In this document: in pieces, positions 7,954 through 20,175 of the stretch
How the letters are laid out: the number at the start of each line of letters is the position of its first letter
How positions within the stretch are numbered: the first letter of the stretch is position 1
Source: Pinisolibacter aquiterrae
GTDB taxonomy: Bacteria > Pseudomonadota > Alphaproteobacteria > Rhizobiales > Ancalomicrobiaceae
Length of the DNA stretch: 64,000 bases
NCBI RefSeq assembly: GCF_019160155.1
Contig: NZ_JAFNIH010000025.1
Location: 186,001 to 250,000, forward strand
Direction of reading: 5' to 3'
Program-made: the position numbers and the translations under genes
The notes under the pieces: generated by a model
What the model saw: the letters and a program-made list of their open reading frames with translations, nothing else
The model's database searches: none
What the model was told of the DNA's origin: nothing

Positions 7954-9380
7954 CAGAACAGAGACTTGGCGGCGGCGGTCGCGGCCGAGGTGAGGCCGTT
8001 GCCGGCGACGACGAAGATCACCACGAAGACGCTGGCGAGCGCGAAGACGACCTTCTGCTCGAGCGACGCCGGATCGAGCTCACCCGCCGGCTCGTCGAAG
8101 TAGATCACCTTGACGATGCGGATGTAGTAGAAGGCGCCGACCACCGAGGCGAGCACGCCGAGCACCGCCAGCACGTAGAGGTGACCGGCGACCGCCGCCT
8201 GGAACACGTACAGCTTGCCGAAGAACCCGGCCAGCGGCGGGATGCCGGCGAGCGAGAACATCAGCATGGCCAGACCGAAGGCGGCGATCGGCCGGTTCCG
8301 CGAGAGACCGGCGAGATCGGCGATGTCCTCGACCGGACGACCGTCGCGACGCATCGCCAGGATCATCGCGAAGGCGCCGAGCGTCGTCACCATGTAGATC
8401 GCCAGATAGATCGCGACACCCGAGACGCCCTCGACCGTGCCGGCGGCGAGGCCGACCAGCGCATAGCCCATGTGGCCGATCGAGGAATAGGCCATCAGTC
8501 GCTTGATGTTCCTCTGACCGATACCGGCGAAGGCGCCGAGCGCCATCGAGGCGATGGCGATGAAGGCGACGATCTGCTGCCAGGAATGGCCGACCGGACC
8601 GAAGGGCTCGGCGCAGACGCGAACGATGAGCGCGAAGGCGGCGATCTTCGGAGCGGCCGCGAAAAAGGCGGTGACCGGCGTCGGCGAGCCTTCGTAGACG
8701 TCCGGCGTCCACATGTGGAACGGCACCGCCGAAATCTTGAAGGCGAGACCGGCCATGATGAAGACGAGGCCGAAGACGACACCGAGCGAGGGTCCGTGCG
8801 CGCCCTGGAGCTGCGCGCCGATCGCGGCGAAGCCGGTGTGGCCGGTGAAGCCGTAGACCAGAGAGGCGCCGTAGAGCAGCATGCCCGAGGACAGCGCGCC
8901 GAGGACGAAATACTTCAGACCCGCCTCGGTCGACCGGACGTTGTCGCGATCCATCGCCGCGACGACGTAGAGCGCCAGCGACTGCAGCTCGAGGCCGAGA
9001 TAGAGCGAGATCATGTCGTTCGCCGAGATCATCAGCAGCATGCCGACGGTCGCGAGCACCACCAGGACCGGATATTCGAACCGGGCGTAGCCGTCGGTCT
9101 TCGCCGGCCGCGCCGACAGGATCACCGCCACGCCCGAGCCGATCAGCGCCAGCACCTTCATGAAGGAGGAGAAGGGATCGACGACGAAGCCGCCGCCGAA
9201 ACCCGACGCCGCCTTCGGACCGGCGATCACCAGCACCAGGGTCACGACCAGGAGGCCGACGGCACCCCACGTGACCGCGCCGGTCGACTTCTCCCCGGCG
9301 AAGACGCCGAACATGAGAAGCGCGAGCGCGCCGATCGCGAGGACAATCTCCGGCAGCGCCGGCAACAGATCGGGTGTCAT
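7953..9380 (-). CDS. nuoN: NADH-quinone oxidoreductase subunit N
   Basis: 475 residues with about 14 membrane helices. It belongs to the antiporter-like proton-pumping subunits (proton_antipo_M fold): see [13 protein letters not shown], the Lys-bearing [12 protein letters not shown] and [21 protein letters not shown]. It forms one of the proton channels in the complex I membrane arm. ATG 9380 is chosen; an in-frame GTG two codons upstream (9386) is possible. A gap of about 110 nt separates it from nuoM, the largest junction at this end of the operon, and no stable hairpin was noticed there. Confidence 0.95.
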   Translation of the reverse strand: MTPDLLPALPEIVLAIGALALLMFGVFAGEKSTGAVTWGAVGLLVVTLVLVIAGPKAASGFGGGFVVDPFSSFMKVLALIGSGVAVILSARPAKTDGYARFEYPVLVVLATVGMLLMISANDMISLYLGLELQSLALYVVAAMDRDNVRSTEAGLKYFVLGALSSGMLLYGASLVYGFTGHTGFAAIGAQLQGAHGPSLGVVFGLVFIMAGLAFKISAVPFHMWTPDVYEGSPTPVTAFFAAAPKIAAFALIVRVCAEPFGPVGHSWQQIVAFIAIASMALGAFAGIGQRNIKRLMAYSSIGHMGYALVGLAAGTVEGVSGVAIYLAIYMVTTLGAFAMILAMRRDGRPVEDIADLAGLSRNRPIAAFGLAMLMFSLAGIPPLAGFFGKLYVFQAAVAGHLYVLAVLGVLASVVGAFYYIRIVKVIYFDEPAGELDPASLEQKVVFALASVFVVIFVVAGNGLTSAATAAAKSLF

Positions 9381-9495
9381 GGTCACTGACTCTCAGCCCC
9401 AGTCGTCGGGATCGTGACCGCGTCTCACCCCCGAGCCGCGGTCCGACCGTTCATTCGCCAGCCCGACCGGACGGAACGCCCGGTCGGGGATCTCA

Positions 9496-11007
9496 TCAGT
9501 TCGCCAACAGGGCGATCTTGGACGACGCCGCGATGGCGGCCGTCACCTTGGTCAACATCGCCTGCACCGAAGCCTCCGAGGCGTTCAGGATCGGCGCCGG
9601 ATAGACACCGTAGAACACCGTCGCCGCGATCAGCGGGAACAGGACCGCGCGCTCGCGCCAGTCGAGATCGAGGATCCCGGCGAGCGCCGGCTTCTCGAGC
9701 TTGCCGTTCATCACCCGCGCCAGCAGATAGAGCGCGTAGGCCGCCGACAGGATGACGCCGGTCGCCGCGAAGAACGCCACCCAGGTGTTGGCGCGGTAGG
9801 CGCCGAGCAGGGTGAGGAACTCGCCGACGAAGCCGGAGGTGCCGGGCAGGCCGATGTTGGCCATGGTGAACAGCAGGAAGGCGACGCCGTACCACGGCAT
9901 CCGATTGACGAGGCCACCATAGGCCGCGATCTCACGGGTATGCATGCGGTCGTAGATCACGCCGACGCAGAGGAAGAGCGCGGCCGAGACGAAGCCGTGG
10001 CTGACCATCTGGAAGATGGCGCCCTGCACGCCCGCCTGATTCATCGTGAAGATGCCCATGGTGACGTAGCCCATGTGGGCGATCGACGAATAGGCGATCA
10101 GCTTCTTGATGTCCTCCTGCGCCAGCGCCACCAGCGAGGTGTAGATGATCGCCACCACCGAGAGCGTGAACACGAACGGCGCGAACATCTCGGAAGCGAG
10201 CGGGAACATCGGCAGCGAGAAGCGCAGGAAACCGTAGCCGCCCATCTTCAGGAGGATGCCCGCCAGGATCACCGAGCCGGCCGTCGGCGCCTCGACGTGC
10301 GCGTCGGGAAGCCAGGTGTGCACCGGCCACATCGGCATCTTCACCGCGAACGAGGCGAAGAAGGCGATCCAGGCCCAGATCTGCAGCTGCAGCGGGAAGC
10401 CGTGCGCGAGCAGCGTCGGGATGTCGGCGGTTCCCGCCTCGAAATACATCGCCAGCATCGCGATCAGCATCAGCACCGATCCGAGCAGCGTGTAGAGGAA
10501 GAACTTGAAGGAGGCATAGACCCGACGCGGTCCACCCCACACGCCGATGATGATGAACATCGGGATGAGGCCGGCTTCGAAGAAGACGTAGAACAGCATC
10601 AGATCGAGGGCGGTGAAGACGCCGATCATCAGCGTTTCCAGCACCAGGAAGGCGATCATGTATTCCTTGACGCGGTTCTGCACGCTGTCCCAGGAGGCCA
10701 GGATGCAGAAGGGCATCAGGAAGGTGGTCAGCAGCACGAAGGCGACGGAGATGCCGTCGACGCCCATGTGGTAGCTGAACAGGTTGCCGAGCCAACCCGA
10801 CTTCTCCTCGAGCTGGAAGCCCGGGTTCGAGGGATCGAACCGGGCCCAGATCAGGAGCGAGACGAGGAAGGTCACCACCGTGGTCAGAAGCGCGATCACG
10901 CGGACGTTGCGCTTCGCCAGATCGTCGTCGCCACGGACCAGCGCCATGAAGGCGACGCCGACCAAGGGCAGGAACGTGACGATCGTGAGCACCGGCCAGT
11001 TGCCCAT
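9496..11007 (-). CDS. nuoM: NADH-quinone oxidoreductase subunit M
   Basis: 503 residues with about 14 membrane helices. Family signatures are [24 protein letters not shown] (given here by position, about residues 107-130), [19 protein letters not shown] and [20 protein letters not shown]. It is the antiporter-like subunit between NuoN and NuoL and carries the Lys/Glu residues used for proton translocation. The start at 11007 overlaps the nuoL stop by one base (TGATG); the longer open frame to 11256 runs inside nuoL and is not coding. Confidence 0.95.
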   Translation of the reverse strand: MGNWPVLTIVTFLPLVGVAFMALVRGDDDLAKRNVRVIALLTTVVTFLVSLLIWARFDPSNPGFQLEEKSGWLGNLFSYHMGVDGISVAFVLLTTFLMPFCILASWDSVQNRVKEYMIAFLVLETLMIGVFTALDLMLFYVFFEAGLIPMFIIIGVWGGPRRVYASFKFFLYTLLGSVLMLIAMLAMYFEAGTADIPTLLAHGFPLQLQIWAWIAFFASFAVKMPMWPVHTWLPDAHVEAPTAGSVILAGILLKMGGYGFLRFSLPMFPLASEMFAPFVFTLSVVAIIYTSLVALAQEDIKKLIAYSSIAHMGYVTMGIFTMNQAGVQGAIFQMVSHGFVSAALFLCVGVIYDRMHTREIAAYGGLVNRMPWYGVAFLLFTMANIGLPGTSGFVGEFLTLLGAYRANTWVAFFAATGVILSAAYALYLLARVMNGKLEKPALAGILDLDWRERAVLFPLIAATVFYGVYPAPILNASEASVQAMLTKVTAAIAASSKIALLAN

Positions 11008-13091
11008 CACCGAACTCCCCCGAACATCACATAGGTCACCAGCGCCGCGACACCGATCAGCATGGCGAAGGCATAGTGGTAGAGATAGCCAGACTGCAGC
11101 GCGACGACCTTGCCGGTGATCGCGACGACCCGCGCCGACACGCCGTCGGGGCCGAAGCCGTCGATGATACGCCCGTCGCCCTCCTTCCACAGGAAGCGGC
11201 CGATCGCCTTGGCGGGCCGGACGAACAGGAAGTCGTAGAGCTCGTCGAAGTACCACTTGTTGAGCAGGAACTGATAGAGGCCCTGCTGCGAGGCGGCGAG
11301 CTTCTCCGGCAGCGCCGGGTTCACCACGTAGAAGACATAGGCGACGATCAGGCCCGTCAGCATCGCGACGAAGGGTGCGAACTTCACCGCCGTCGGGACG
11401 TGATGCATGTGCTCGAGCACGTGATTGTTCGCTCCGGTGAAGACGGCGCCCTTCCAGAACTCGCCATAGGCGTGGCCGATGAAGAGACCCGAGAACACCA
11501 TGCCGGCCAGAACCGCGCCGGTGGCGAGCACCATCAGCGGAACCGTCATCACCGCCGGGCTCTCGTGGACGTGATCCATCACCTCCTTCGAGGCGCGCGG
11601 AGCGCCCCAGAAGGTCTTGAAGATCAGACGCCAGGAGTAGAACGAGGTGAACAGCGCGGCGATGACGAGGAGCGCGAAGGCGAGACCGGAGACGGCGTTG
11701 TCGCCGACATAGGCCGCCTCGATGATCGCGTCCTTCGAGTTGTAGCCGGCGAAGCCGAACTCGGTCATCGGGATGCCGACGCCGGTCAGCGCCAGGGTGC
11801 CGACGATCATCATCAGGTAGGTGAGCTTGATGTGCCCCTTGAGGCCACCCATCGAGCGCATGTCCTGTTCACCCGAGACGGCATGGATCACCGAGCCGGC
11901 GCCGAGGAACAGCAGCGCCTTGAAGAAGGCGTGCGTGAAGAGGTGGAACACGCCCGGACCGTAGGCGCCGACGCCGAGCGCGACGAACATGTAGCCGAGC
12001 TGCGAGCAGGTCGAATAGGCGATGACGCGCTTGATGTCGTTCTGGACGAGACCGACCGTCGCCGCGAAGAAGGCGGTGACCGCCCCGACCAGGGTGACGA
12101 TGGTGAGCGCCGTCGGCGACAGCTCGAACAGCGGCGACAGACGCGCCACCATGAAGACGCCGGCGGTGACCATGGTCGCGGCATGGATCAGCGCGGAGAC
12201 CGGGGTCGGGCCTTCCATCGCGTCGGGAAGCCAGGTGTGCAGCAGGAACTGCGCCGACTTGCCCATCGCCCCGAGGAAGAGCAGCAGACAGATCGTCGTC
12301 ACCGCGTCGACCTGCATGCCGAGGAAGGTGATGGTCTTGCCGGCCATCGACGGCGCCGCGGCGAAGATCGTGTCGTAGTCGACCGTCTGGAACAGCCAAT
12401 AGACGCCGAAGGTGCCGAGGATGAAGCCGAAGTCGCCGACGCGGTTGACCACGAAGGCCTTGATCGCCGCCGCGTTCGCCGAGGGCTTCTGGAACCAGAA
12501 GCCGATCAGCAGATAGGAGGCGAGACCGACGCCTTCCCAACCGAAGAACATCTGCACCAGATTGTCGGAGGTCACCAGCATCAGCATGGCGAAGGTGAAC
12601 AACGACAAATAGGCGAAGAAGCGCGGCCGATCCGGATCGTGGCTCATGTAGCCGATCGAATAGACGTGGACGAGCGCCGAGACCGTGTTGACCACCACCA
12701 GCATGACGGCGGTCAGCGTGTCGACGCGGATCGCCCAGTCGACCGAGAGACCGGCGGTGTGAAGGAACGGCAGCAGGTTGACCTTGAAGGCGCCGTGATG
12801 CTCGCCGAGGCCGACCTGGACGAAGGCGATCCAAGAGAGCACGGCAGCCACCAGCAGGAGGCCGGAGGTGACCAGTTCGGCCGGCCGCGCCAACGGCTTC
12901 TCCTCGTGATGCGCGTCATGGCCGTGGTCGTCGTGACCGTGGGCGTCGGCGGCATGACCCTGCGCGCCATGGTCGTCGTGACCATGACCGAGGGCGGCGG
13001 CTCCCATCGGCGCCACCGGATGGCCGAGCAGCGTCATCGCGCCCGCGATCAGGAAGCCGAGGAGAGGCAGAAAGACGATCGCCGTGAACAT
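11007..13091 (-). CDS. nuoL: NADH-quinone oxidoreductase subunit L with histidine-rich loop
   Basis: 694 residues, somewhat longer than the usual 610-660. It has the proton_antipo_N region ([17 protein letters not shown]), the channel core ([40 protein letters not shown]) and the long lateral helix at the C-terminus. It is the distal proton pump of complex I. An insert between the first and second membrane helices (about residues 35-65) contains ten histidines among Gly, Asp and Ala, at 36, 38, 41, 46, 51, 53, 56, 58, 61 and 62. Such loops can bind metal ions, but no role is established here. The flanking membrane parts are normal. Confidence 0.95.
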   Translation of the reverse strand: MFTAIVFLPLLGFLIAGAMTLLGHPVAPMGAAALGHGHDDHGAQGHAADAHGHDDHGHDAHHEEKPLARPAELVTSGLLLVAAVLSWIAFVQVGLGEHHGAFKVNLLPFLHTAGLSVDWAIRVDTLTAVMLVVVNTVSALVHVYSIGYMSHDPDRPRFFAYLSLFTFAMLMLVTSDNLVQMFFGWEGVGLASYLLIGFWFQKPSANAAAIKAFVVNRVGDFGFILGTFGVYWLFQTVDYDTIFAAAPSMAGKTITFLGMQVDAVTTICLLLFLGAMGKSAQFLLHTWLPDAMEGPTPVSALIHAATMVTAGVFMVARLSPLFELSPTALTIVTLVGAVTAFFAATVGLVQNDIKRVIAYSTCSQLGYMFVALGVGAYGPGVFHLFTHAFFKALLFLGAGSVIHAVSGEQDMRSMGGLKGHIKLTYLMMIVGTLALTGVGIPMTEFGFAGYNSKDAIIEAAYVGDNAVSGLAFALLVIAALFTSFYSWRLIFKTFWGAPRASKEVMDHVHESPAVMTVPLMVLATGAVLAGMVFSGLFIGHAYGEFWKGAVFTGANNHVLEHMHHVPTAVKFAPFVAMLTGLIVAYVFYVVNPALPEKLAASQQGLYQFLLNKWYFDELYDFLFVRPAKAIGRFLWKEGDGRIIDGFGPDGVSARVVAITGKVVALQSGYLYHYAFAMLIGVAALVTYVMFGGVR

Positions 13092-13098
13092 GGATCGA

Positions 13099-13407
13099 TC
13101 AACCCTTCATCACGTTGACGTCTTCCACCGCGATCGAACCGCGGGTCCGGAAGAACACGACCAGAATGGCGAGGCCGATGGCGGCCTCGGCCGCCGCCAC
13201 CGTCAGGACCAGGAGGGCGAAGATCTGCCCGACGAGGTCACCCAGAGCGGTGGAGAAGGCCACGAAATTGATGTTGACGGCGAGAAGGATCAGTTCGACC
13301 GACATCAGGATGACGATGACGTTCTTCCGGTTGAGGAAGATGCCGAACACCCCCAGCGTGAAGAGAATCGCGGCCACCGAGAGGTAGTGCGACAAGCCGA
13401 TTTCCAT
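13099..13407 (-). CDS. nuoK: NADH-quinone oxidoreductase subunit K
   Basis: 102 residues with three membrane helices, the standard size. The central helix holds the conserved Glu in [19 protein letters not shown] and the last helix the Glu in [12 protein letters not shown]; both carboxylates belong to the proton pathway of the complex I E-channel. ATG 13407 was chosen from the family length; the frame open to 14115 lies over nuoJ and is spurious. It sits 8 nt upstream of nuoL. Confidence 0.95.
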   Translation of the reverse strand: MEIGLSHYLSVAAILFTLGVFGIFLNRKNVIVILMSVELILLAVNINFVAFSTALGDLVGQIFALLVLTVAAAEAAIGLAILVVFFRTRGSIAVEDVNVMKG

Positions 13408-13502
13408 GACTTCCCCCGTCTCGTCCGAGGTATCCCGACTTCGAGGCCGTGCCTCGAGGCGAATTCCCTGATCGGCGAGGCCCCTGCCCCGCCGTGATTT
13501 GC

Positions 13503-14108
13503 TCAGAGACCCTTGCCGCTCTCCACCGAGACGATCTCGATGGCGGTGGCCGGGCCGCGAGCGACCTGTTCCTCGATGTTCTGGCGCTTGACGAAGGCCT
13601 TGTGGCGCAGCGTCAGAACGATCGCGCCGATCATCGCCACCAGGAGGACCAGACCGGCCACCTGGAAGAAGAAGATGTACTTCGTGTAGAGCACCGCGCC
13701 GATCGCCGCCACGTTGGTGGTCGCCGCCGTGATCGGTGTCGCTCCGTGGCCGATCATGCCCGGCTCGATCGCCCAGCCGCCCACCACCATCAGCAGTTCG
13801 GCGAGCAGGATCAGCCCGATGACGCTGCCGATCGGCATGTACTCGAGCAGCCCCGAGCGCAGCTCGGTGAAGTCGACGTCGAGCATCATCACCACGAACA
13901 GGAACAGCACCGCGACGGCGCCGACGTAGACGACGACCAAGAGCATCGCCAGGAACTCGGCGCCCATCAGCACGAACAGACCCGCCGCGTTGAAGAAGGC
14001 GAGGATCAGGAACAGCACCGAATGCACCGGGTTGCGCGCCGAGATCACGCCGAAGGCGGAGGCCACGGTGACGGCCGCGAAGAGATAGAAGAAAAAGGCC
14101 TGGATCAT
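13503..14108 (-). CDS. nuoJ: NADH-quinone oxidoreductase subunit J
   Basis: 201 residues with five membrane helices. [20 protein letters not shown] (about 25-44) and the third helix with [18 protein letters not shown] mark NuoJ, whose third helix changes conformation during coupling. A hydrophilic C-terminal tail of about 35 residues is common in alphaproteobacteria. It is followed after about 95 nt by nuoK. Confidence 0.95.
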   Translation of the reverse strand: MIQAFFFYLFAAVTVASAFGVISARNPVHSVLFLILAFFNAAGLFVLMGAEFLAMLLVVVYVGAVAVLFLFVVMMLDVDFTELRSGLLEYMPIGSVIGLILLAELLMVVGGWAIEPGMIGHGATPITAATTNVAAIGAVLYTKYIFFFQVAGLVLLVAMIGAIVLTLRHKAFVKRQNIEEQVARGPATAIEIVSVESGKGL

Positions 14109-14157
14109 CGGTCATCCCCGATCACTCTCCCGGCGGGATCGCCGGTCGAGCTACTCG

Positions 14158-14646
14158 TCAGCGGTAGGGTGCGTCCATCTGGAGGTTGCGAGCGATCTCG
14201 CGTTCCCAGCGTTCGCCGTTGGCGAGCAGTTTCGCCTTGTCGTAGTAGAGTTCCTCGCGCGTCTCGGTGGCGAACTCGAAGTTCGGCCCCTCGACGATCG
14301 CGTCGACCGGACACGCCTCCTGGCAGAAGCCGCAATAGATGCACTTCACCATGTCGATGTCGTAGCGCGTGGTGCGCCGCGTCTGGTCGTTGCCGCGCGG
14401 CGCCGCCTCGATGGTGATCGCCTGCGCCGGACAGATCGCCTCGCACAACTTGCAGGCGATGCAGCGTTCCTCGCCGTTCGGATAACGGCGCAGCGCGTGC
14501 TCACCGCGGAAACGCGGGCTCACCGGCCCCTTCTCGAAGGGGTAGTTCAAGGTCGCCTTGGGCGCGAAGAAGTAGCGCATCGACAGGAAGAACGCCGATA
14601 CGAACTCCTTCAGCAACAAGGACTTCGCCGCCCGATCGAGTCTCAT
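14158..14646 (-). CDS. nuoI: NADH-quinone oxidoreductase subunit I (two [4Fe-4S] clusters)
   Basis: 162 residues. Two ferredoxin motifs are visible, Cys62-x2-65-x2-68-x3-72 and Cys102-x2-105-x2-108-x3-112; these bind clusters N6a and N6b, which pass electrons towards NuoB. The amphipathic N-terminus ([16 protein letters not shown]) anchors the protein at the junction with the membrane arm. ATG 14646 gives the family length (162); upstream codons in the same frame show no similarity. Confidence 0.95.
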   Translation of the reverse strand: MRLDRAAKSLLLKEFVSAFFLSMRYFFAPKATLNYPFEKGPVSPRFRGEHALRRYPNGEERCIACKLCEAICPAQAITIEAAPRGNDQTRRTTRYDIDMVKCIYCGFCQEACPVDAIVEGPNFEFATETREELYYDKAKLLANGERWEREIARNLQMDAPYR

Positions 14647-14717
14647 CGTCTCACCTGCCCTCGTCTCACCCCGAAATCGCTCCGGGGCCACGGTCGTCTC
14701 GTTTCCGGTCGCCCCGG

Positions 14718-14948
14718 TCACCCCGCCATCGTCGCGCCGAACCAATAGCCCAGTCCGACGAACACCGCGAGGTTGACCACGAAGGCCACCTTCAGAAGCA
14801 CTTCCCGACGGGCGGCCTGCGCCGTGTCGCCGACGACCGCCGTCTTTTCCCAGGCACGCCGCAGCAGAGCCGCGATCATGCCGAAATCGATCACTCCGAC
14901 CACGGCGCCCATGAAGGCCCCGATCAGACCGGCGAGAGAGATGTTCAT
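14718..14948 (-). CDS. small two-helix membrane protein inserted between nuoH and nuoI
   Basis: 76 residues with two predicted membrane helices (about 5-28 and 52-72), joined by a polar segment with basic and acidic residues ([21 protein letters not shown]). It starts at ATG 14948, 22 nt after the nuoH stop, with a GAGAGAGG-like ribosome site, and lies on the same strand between two canonical complex I genes. It is not a standard Nuo subunit. It may be an accessory or assembly factor, or a passenger; the sequence alone does not tell. The codon use matches its neighbours, so it is not recent foreign DNA. Confidence 0.75.
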   Translation of the reverse strand: MNISLAGLIGAFMGAVVGVIDFGMIAALLRRAWEKTAVVGDTAQAARREVLLKVAFVVNLAVFVGLGYWFGATMAG

Positions 14949-14970
14949 CCTCTCTCTCCCTTTCTCCGGC

Positions 14971-16020
14971 TCAGGGCGCCCAGCCCGTCACCTGCAGCAC
15001 GCCCGCGACGATGACCACCATGGCCAGCGAGAGGGGCAGAAACACCTTCCAACCGAGTCGCATCAGCTGGTCGTAGCGGTAGCGCGGCACGAACGCCTTC
15101 ACCATCGCGAACATGAAGAACCAGAACAGGATCTTCAGCACGAACCAGATCACGCCCGGGATCCAGTTGAACGGCGGCAGATCGATCGGCGACGCCCAAC
15201 CGCCCATGAACAGGATCGACAGCATCGCGCACTGCAGCACGATGGCGACATATTCCGCCAGCATGAACAGCATGTAGAGCGACGAGCCGTATTCGACCAT
15301 GAAGCCGGCGACCAGTTCCGATTCCGCTTCCGCCAGATCGAAGGGGGGACGGTTGGTCTCCGCCAGCGCCGAGATGAAGAAGATCACCATCATCGGCAGC
15401 AGCGGCAGCCAGTACCAGTTCAGGAACGACAGCCACGGCACGCCGAGCGCGCTCGCCAGCCCATGGCTCTGGGCGCGGACGACGTCGGAGAGGTTCAGCG
15501 AGCCGACGCAGAGCAGCACCGTGATGATCACGAAGCCGATCGAGACCTCGTAGGAGACCATCTGCGCGGCCGAGCGCAGCGCCGACAGGAACGGATACTT
15601 CGAGTTCGACGCCCAGCCGCCCATGATGGTGCCGTAGACACCGAGCGAGGAGATCGCCAGCACGTAGAGGATGCCGACGTTGATGTCGGAGATCACCCAC
15701 CCGTCGGCGACCGGGATCACCGCCCAGGCGGCCAGCGCCACCATGGTCGCGAAGAACGGAGCGAAGATGAAGATGCCCTTGTTGGCGCCCGACGGGATCG
15801 TCGGCTCCTTGAAGACGAACTTCAGCATGTCGGCGAAGGACTGCAAGAGACCCCAGGGCCCGACCACGTTGGGACCGCGCCGCATCTGCACCGCCGCCCA
15901 GATCTTGCGATCGGCGTAGATGACATAGGCGACGCCGATCAGCAGCACGACCAGGAGGACGAGCGATTCGGCGACGATGATGATGAGAGGCCAGAGGTAG
16001 TCGGCCCAGAATGCGGACAT
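14971..16020 (-). CDS. nuoH: NADH-quinone oxidoreductase subunit H
   Basis: 349 residues with eight membrane helices. Signatures: [18 protein letters not shown] near the N-terminus (the quinone-side loop), [18 protein letters not shown] in the middle, and [20 protein letters not shown] near the end. NuoH forms the quinone chamber with NuoB and NuoD and starts the proton pathway. The ATG at 16020 is preferred over the adjacent GTG at 16023, since GGGGGAGAG lies at the right distance. Confidence 0.95.
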   Translation of the reverse strand: MSAFWADYLWPLIIIVAESLVLLVVLLIGVAYVIYADRKIWAAVQMRRGPNVVGPWGLLQSFADMLKFVFKEPTIPSGANKGIFIFAPFFATMVALAAWAVIPVADGWVISDINVGILYVLAISSLGVYGTIMGGWASNSKYPFLSALRSAAQMVSYEVSIGFVIITVLLCVGSLNLSDVVRAQSHGLASALGVPWLSFLNWYWLPLLPMMVIFFISALAETNRPPFDLAEAESELVAGFMVEYGSSLYMLFMLAEYVAIVLQCAMLSILFMGGWASPIDLPPFNWIPGVIWFVLKILFWFFMFAMVKAFVPRYRYDQLMRLGWKVFLPLSLAMVVIVAGVLQVTGWAP

Positions 16021-16033
16021 CACGCTCTCCCCC

Positions 16034-18130
16034 TCATTCCGCCGCGTCGCGCATCCGCGCCGTCGCCAGCGCCGAGCATTCCGCCATCGTCGCGGAGGCC
16101 CGCGCGATCGGGTTGGTCAGATAGAAGTCGCCGATCGGCGAAACGAATCCGGCCCCGCTCATCGCGCCGGCGCCCGACGTCAGCGCCGCGACGTCTTCAT
16201 GGCTCGCGGGCACGATCTCGTCGACCCCGGCGAAAGTGGGATGAGCCGCGACCATCGCCGCGCGCAGGCCTCCGAGGCTGTCGAAGGGCAAGGTCTTGCC
16301 CACCAGCGCCGAGAGCGCGCGCAGGATCGCCCAGTCCTCGCGGGCCTCGCCCACGGGGAAGGCGGCGCGGGCACCGACCTGAACCCGGCCCTCGGTGTTG
16401 ACCCAGGTGCCCGACTTCTCGGTATAGGCCGCGCCCGGCAGGATCACGGAGGCCGTATGCGCGCCCTTGTCGCCGTGGGTGCCGAGATAGACCACGAAGG
16501 TCTTGCCCAAATTCGAGGTGTCGATCTCGTCGGCGCCGATCAGGATCAGCGTCTCGATTTCGCCGGTGGCGCAGGCCGCCAGGATCTCGTTGGTCGACTT
16601 GCCGCCCGCCGCCGGGATCACCCCGAGGTCGAGCGCCGCGACGCGGTTCGCCGCCGTGTGCAGGACCGAGAAGTGGTTCCATTCGGGACCGACGGCGCCG
16701 ACCGCGAAGCCGATCTCGGCGACCTTGGCCATCACCGCCGCGCCGTCCGGACGGGTGGTGACGCCGTTGCCGACGATGATCAGCGGCTTCGAGGCGTTCT
16801 TGAGAACGTCGAGGAAGCCGTTCTGGCCGGAGGCGAGCCAGTCGAGCGAGGACGGACCCTCGCCGAGGTAGTTGTAGGCATAGGTGAGATCGGCTTCCTC
16901 ACCGAGGACACCGATCGGGCAGCCGCCCTTGCGCCAGCGCTTGCGGATGCGGGCGTTGAGGACCGCCGCCTCCTTGCGCGGATTGGTGCCGACCAGAAGG
17001 ATCGCATCCGCCTGATCGATACCGGCGATCGTGGCGTTGAAGAGCCACGAGCCACGGCCGCCGGTGCCGAGGCGCGAGCCGTCGGCGCGGGCGTCGATCG
17101 AGGCGATGCCGAGCGAGGCGGCGAGCGTCTTGATCGCGAAGAGTTCTTCCGCCGAGGCGAGATCGCCGACGATGATGCCGATCTTCTCCGGCGCGGTCGC
17201 CTTGATCTTCTCGGCCACGACGCCGAGCGCCTGCGGCCAGGACGCGGCGGCGAGCTTGCCGTGGGCGTCGCGCACGTAGGGGCGATCGAGACGCTGGGTC
17301 TTCAGACCATCGACCACGTGACGGGTCTTGTCGGAGATCCACTCCTCGTTCACGTCCTCGTTGAGACGCGGCAGGATGCGGACGACCTCACGGCCGCGGG
17401 CGTCGACCCGGATGTTGGAGCCGAGCGCGTCCATGACGTCGATCGACTCGGTCTTGGTCAGCTCCCAGGGGCGGGCCTTGAACTCGTAGGGCTTGGAGGT
17501 CAGCGCGCCGACCGGACACAGGTCGACGATGTTGCCCTGCAGCTCCGAGGCCATCGCGGTCTCGAGATAGGTGGTGATCTCCACGTCCTCGCCGCGCGAG
17601 ATCAGACCCATGTCGGCGGTGCCGGCCACTTCCGCCGTGAAGCGGACGCAACGCGTGCACTGGATGCAGCGGGTCATCACCGTCTTGACCAGCGGCCCGA
17701 TGTCCTTGTCCTCGACGGCGCGCTTGTTCTCGGCGAAGCGCGAGGAATCGCCGCCGAAGGCCATCGCCTGATCCTGGAGATCGCACTCGCCGCCCTGATC
17801 GCAGATCGGGCAGTCGAGCGGATGGTTGATCAGCAGGAATTCCATGACGCCCTCACGGGCGCGCTTGACCATCGGCGTGGTCGTGAAGACTTCCGGCGGC
17901 TCGCCGTTGGGGCCGGGCCGCAGATCCTTCACCGCCATGGCGCAGGAGGCGGTCGGCTTCGGCGGGCCGCCCTTCACCTCGACCAGACACATGCGGCAAT
18001 TGCCCGCCACCGACAGGCGCTCGTGGAAGCAGAAGCGCGGCACTTCGGCGCCCGCCGCCTCGCAGGCCTGGAGAAGGGTCGCTTCCGGGGCGACGTCGAT
18101 CTCGGTGCCGTCGATCTTGATCTTGGCCAT
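16034..18130 (-). CDS. nuoG: NADH-quinone oxidoreductase subunit G
   Basis: 698 residues. The N-terminal [2Fe-2S] ferredoxin domain ([16 protein letters not shown]) is followed by the His-Cys3 cluster region ([18 protein letters not shown]), a [4Fe-4S] site ([11 protein letters not shown]) and a long molybdopterin-oxidoreductase-like domain that binds no cofactor in complex I. It carries electrons from NuoF to NuoI in the peripheral arm. It begins 10 nt after nuoF. The length is normal for alphaproteobacteria. Confidence 0.95.
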   Translation of the reverse strand: MAKIKIDGTEIDVAPEATLLQACEAAGAEVPRFCFHERLSVAGNCRMCLVEVKGGPPKPTASCAMAVKDLRPGPNGEPPEVFTTTPMVKRAREGVMEFLLINHPLDCPICDQGGECDLQDQAMAFGGDSSRFAENKRAVEDKDIGPLVKTVMTRCIQCTRCVRFTAEVAGTADMGLISRGEDVEITTYLETAMASELQGNIVDLCPVGALTSKPYEFKARPWELTKTESIDVMDALGSNIRVDARGREVVRILPRLNEDVNEEWISDKTRHVVDGLKTQRLDRPYVRDAHGKLAAASWPQALGVVAEKIKATAPEKIGIIVGDLASAEELFAIKTLAASLGIASIDARADGSRLGTGGRGSWLFNATIAGIDQADAILLVGTNPRKEAAVLNARIRKRWRKGGCPIGVLGEEADLTYAYNYLGEGPSSLDWLASGQNGFLDVLKNASKPLIIVGNGVTTRPDGAAVMAKVAEIGFAVGAVGPEWNHFSVLHTAANRVAALDLGVIPAAGGKSTNEILAACATGEIETLILIGADEIDTSNLGKTFVVYLGTHGDKGAHTASVILPGAAYTEKSGTWVNTEGRVQVGARAAFPVGEAREDWAILRALSALVGKTLPFDSLGGLRAAMVAAHPTFAGVDEIVPASHEDVAALTSGAGAMSGAGFVSPIGDFYLTNPIARASATMAECSALATARMRDAAE

Positions 18131-18139
18131 GCCCGTTCC

Positions 18140-19426
18140 TCACTCCGCCGCCACGCGCGCCGTGCCCTTGCGGGCGGCGATGCGTTCTTCGATGACCGGG
18201 CGGAAATGCTTGATCAAACCCTGGATCGGCCACGCCGCCGCGTCGCCGAGCGCGCAGATGGTGTGGCCTTCGACCTGCTTGGTCACCTGGAACAGCATGT
18301 CGATTTCCTTGACCTCGGCCTCGCCCTTCACGAGGCGCTCCATCACCCGCCACATCCAGCCGGTGCCTTCACGGCACGGCGTGCACTGGCCGCAGCTCTC
18401 GTGGCGATAGAAGTAGGAGAGGCGCGCGATCGCGCGGATGACGTCGGTCGACTTGTCCATGACGATGACCGCCGCCGTGCCGAGGCCGGAGCCGAGGCCG
18501 CGCAGCGTGTCGAAGTCCATCGGCGCGTCGATCATCTGCGCCGCCGGCACCATCGGCACCGAGGAACCGCCGGGGATCACCGCGAGCAGATTGTCCCAGC
18601 CGCCGCGAATGCCGCCGCAATGCTTCTCGATCATCTCGCGGAACGGAATGCCCATCTCCTCCTCGAAGGTGGCGGGCTTGTTCACGTGGCCGGAGACGCA
18701 GAAGAGCTTGGTGCCGGTGTTGTTCGGCTTGCCGAGCCCGGCGAACCAGGCGCCGCCGCGACGCAGGATGGTCGGGGCGACGGCGATCGATTCGACGTTG
18801 TTGACCGTGGTCGGGCAGCCGTAGAGGCCGACGTTCGCCGGGAACGGCGGCTTCAGCCGCGGCTGGCCCTTCTTGCCCTCGAGGGACTCGAGCAGCGCGG
18901 TCTCCTCGCCGCAGATGTAGGCGCCGGCGCCGTGATGGACGTAGAGGTCGAACGGATAGCCGTGGACGTTGTTCGGTCCGAGCAGATTGGCCGCGTAGCA
19001 CTCGTCGATGGCGCGCTGGAGCGCCTCGCGCTCGCGAATGAACTCACCGCGCACGTAGATGTAGGCGACATGGGCGCCCATCGCGAAGGAGGCGATCAGG
19101 CAGCCTTCGATCAGGTGATGCGGGTCGTTGCGCAGGATCTCGCGGTCCTTGCAGGTCCCGGGCTCGGATTCGTCGGCGTTGACCACCAGATAATGGGGAC
19201 GGCCGTCGTTGACCTTGGGCATGAACGACCACTTGAGGCCGGTCGGGAAGCCGGCGCCGCCACGGCCGCGCAGGCCCGAGGCCTTCATCTGGTCGATGAT
19301 CCAGTCGCGACCCATCTCCAGGATCTGCTTGGTGCCGTCCCAGAGGCCACGCGACATCGCGCCCTTCAGGCTCTTGTCCTGAAAGCCGTAGATGTTGGTG
19401 AAGATGCGGTCCTTGTCGTGGAGCAT
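18140..19426 (-). CDS. nuoF: NADH-quinone oxidoreductase subunit F (NADH and FMN site)
   Basis: 428 residues. The NADH/FMN fold shows [16 protein letters not shown] and [19 protein letters not shown]; the [4Fe-4S] N3 ligands are in [12 protein letters not shown] plus a later Cys in HTICALGD. It oxidises NADH and passes electrons into the peripheral arm. ATG 19426 was chosen because the frame upstream of it has no similarity and lies across the 90-nt gap to nuoE. Confidence 0.96.
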   Translation of the reverse strand: MLHDKDRIFTNIYGFQDKSLKGAMSRGLWDGTKQILEMGRDWIIDQMKASGLRGRGGAGFPTGLKWSFMPKVNDGRPHYLVVNADESEPGTCKDREILRNDPHHLIEGCLIASFAMGAHVAYIYVRGEFIREREALQRAIDECYAANLLGPNNVHGYPFDLYVHHGAGAYICGEETALLESLEGKKGQPRLKPPFPANVGLYGCPTTVNNVESIAVAPTILRRGGAWFAGLGKPNNTGTKLFCVSGHVNKPATFEEEMGIPFREMIEKHCGGIRGGWDNLLAVIPGGSSVPMVPAAQMIDAPMDFDTLRGLGSGLGTAAVIVMDKSTDVIRAIARLSYFYRHESCGQCTPCREGTGWMWRVMERLVKGEAEVKEIDMLFQVTKQVEGHTICALGDAAAWPIQGLIKHFRPVIEERIAARKGTARVAAE

Positions 19427-19518
19427 CGGTCTCTTCCCACTCGCCTCTCGGCACCGCCCGACCCGAAGGCCGGACCCTCTCCCCCGCTCCTCCCTCGCCG
19501 GGAGAAGCGACGCGAAAC

Positions 19519-20175
19519 TCACTTTCCGCCGCCGGTCACGATGTTGACCCGGTAGGTCCCGTCGTAGAGACCCGGATCGTTCAACGTGGTGGCGCCGCCC
19601 TCGGCCTCGCAGCCGGTACGGCCGTTCTGCGGGCCGGGCTTCGGGGTCTCGCCGCGCTCGAACCCGTCGAGCAGCGCCTCGAAGCTCTCCTTGGTCAGGT
19701 CCTCGTAGGTGTCGGAGAAGACCGCGACCATCGGGGCGTTGACGCAGGCGCCGAGGCACTCGACCTCTTCCCACGAGAACTTGCCGTCCGCCGACAGCTC
19801 GTGGGCATGCGGCGCGATGCGGTTCTTGCAGACGTGGAGGATCTCGTCGGAGCCGCGCAGCATGCACGGCGTGGTGCCGCAGACCTGGACGTGCGCGACC
19901 GAGCCGACCGGACCGAGCTGGAACTGGGTGTAGAAGGTCGCCACCTCGAGTACGCGGATGTGCTTCATGCCGAGCCGATCGGCGATCGTCTCGATCGCCG
20001 CCTTGGAGACCCAACCCTCCTGATCCTGCGCGCGCATCAGGAAGGGGATCACCGCCGAGGCCTGCTTGCCGGCGGGATAACGGGTCAACACCATCTGCGC
20101 CCAGGTTTCGTTCTCGGGCGAGAAGGCGAAGGAGGCCGGTTGGACCTCGGCAGGGGCGAGCCTACGGACGCTCAT
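19519..20175 (-). CDS. nuoE: NADH-quinone oxidoreductase subunit E
   Basis: 218 residues, a thioredoxin-like [2Fe-2S] protein with ligands Cys99, Cys104, Cys140 and Cys144 (CGTTPC ... CLGAC). It carries cluster N1a next to NuoF. The C-terminal extension of about 45 residues beyond the E. coli protein (rich in Gly and Pro) is common in alphaproteobacteria. The start ATG at 20175 overlaps the stop of the cysteine-rich small gene upstream by 4 nt. Confidence 0.95.
   Translation of the reverse strand: MSVRRLAPAEVQPASFAFSPENETWAQMVLTRYPAGKQASAVIPFLMRAQDQEGWVSKAAIETIADRLGMKHIRVLEVATFYTQFQLGPVGSVAHVQVCGTTPCMLRGSDEILHVCKNRIAPHAHELSADGKFSWEEVECLGACVNAPMVAVFSDTYEDLTKESFEALLDGFERGETPKPGPQNGRTGCEAEGGATTLNDPGLYDGTYRVNIVTGGGK

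Noticed and set aside
16199-19555. 1118-codon open frame on the plus strand across nuoE-nuoG
   Set aside because: It is antisense to three complex I genes with full family motifs; stop codons are rare on the opposite strand because of the high GC content.
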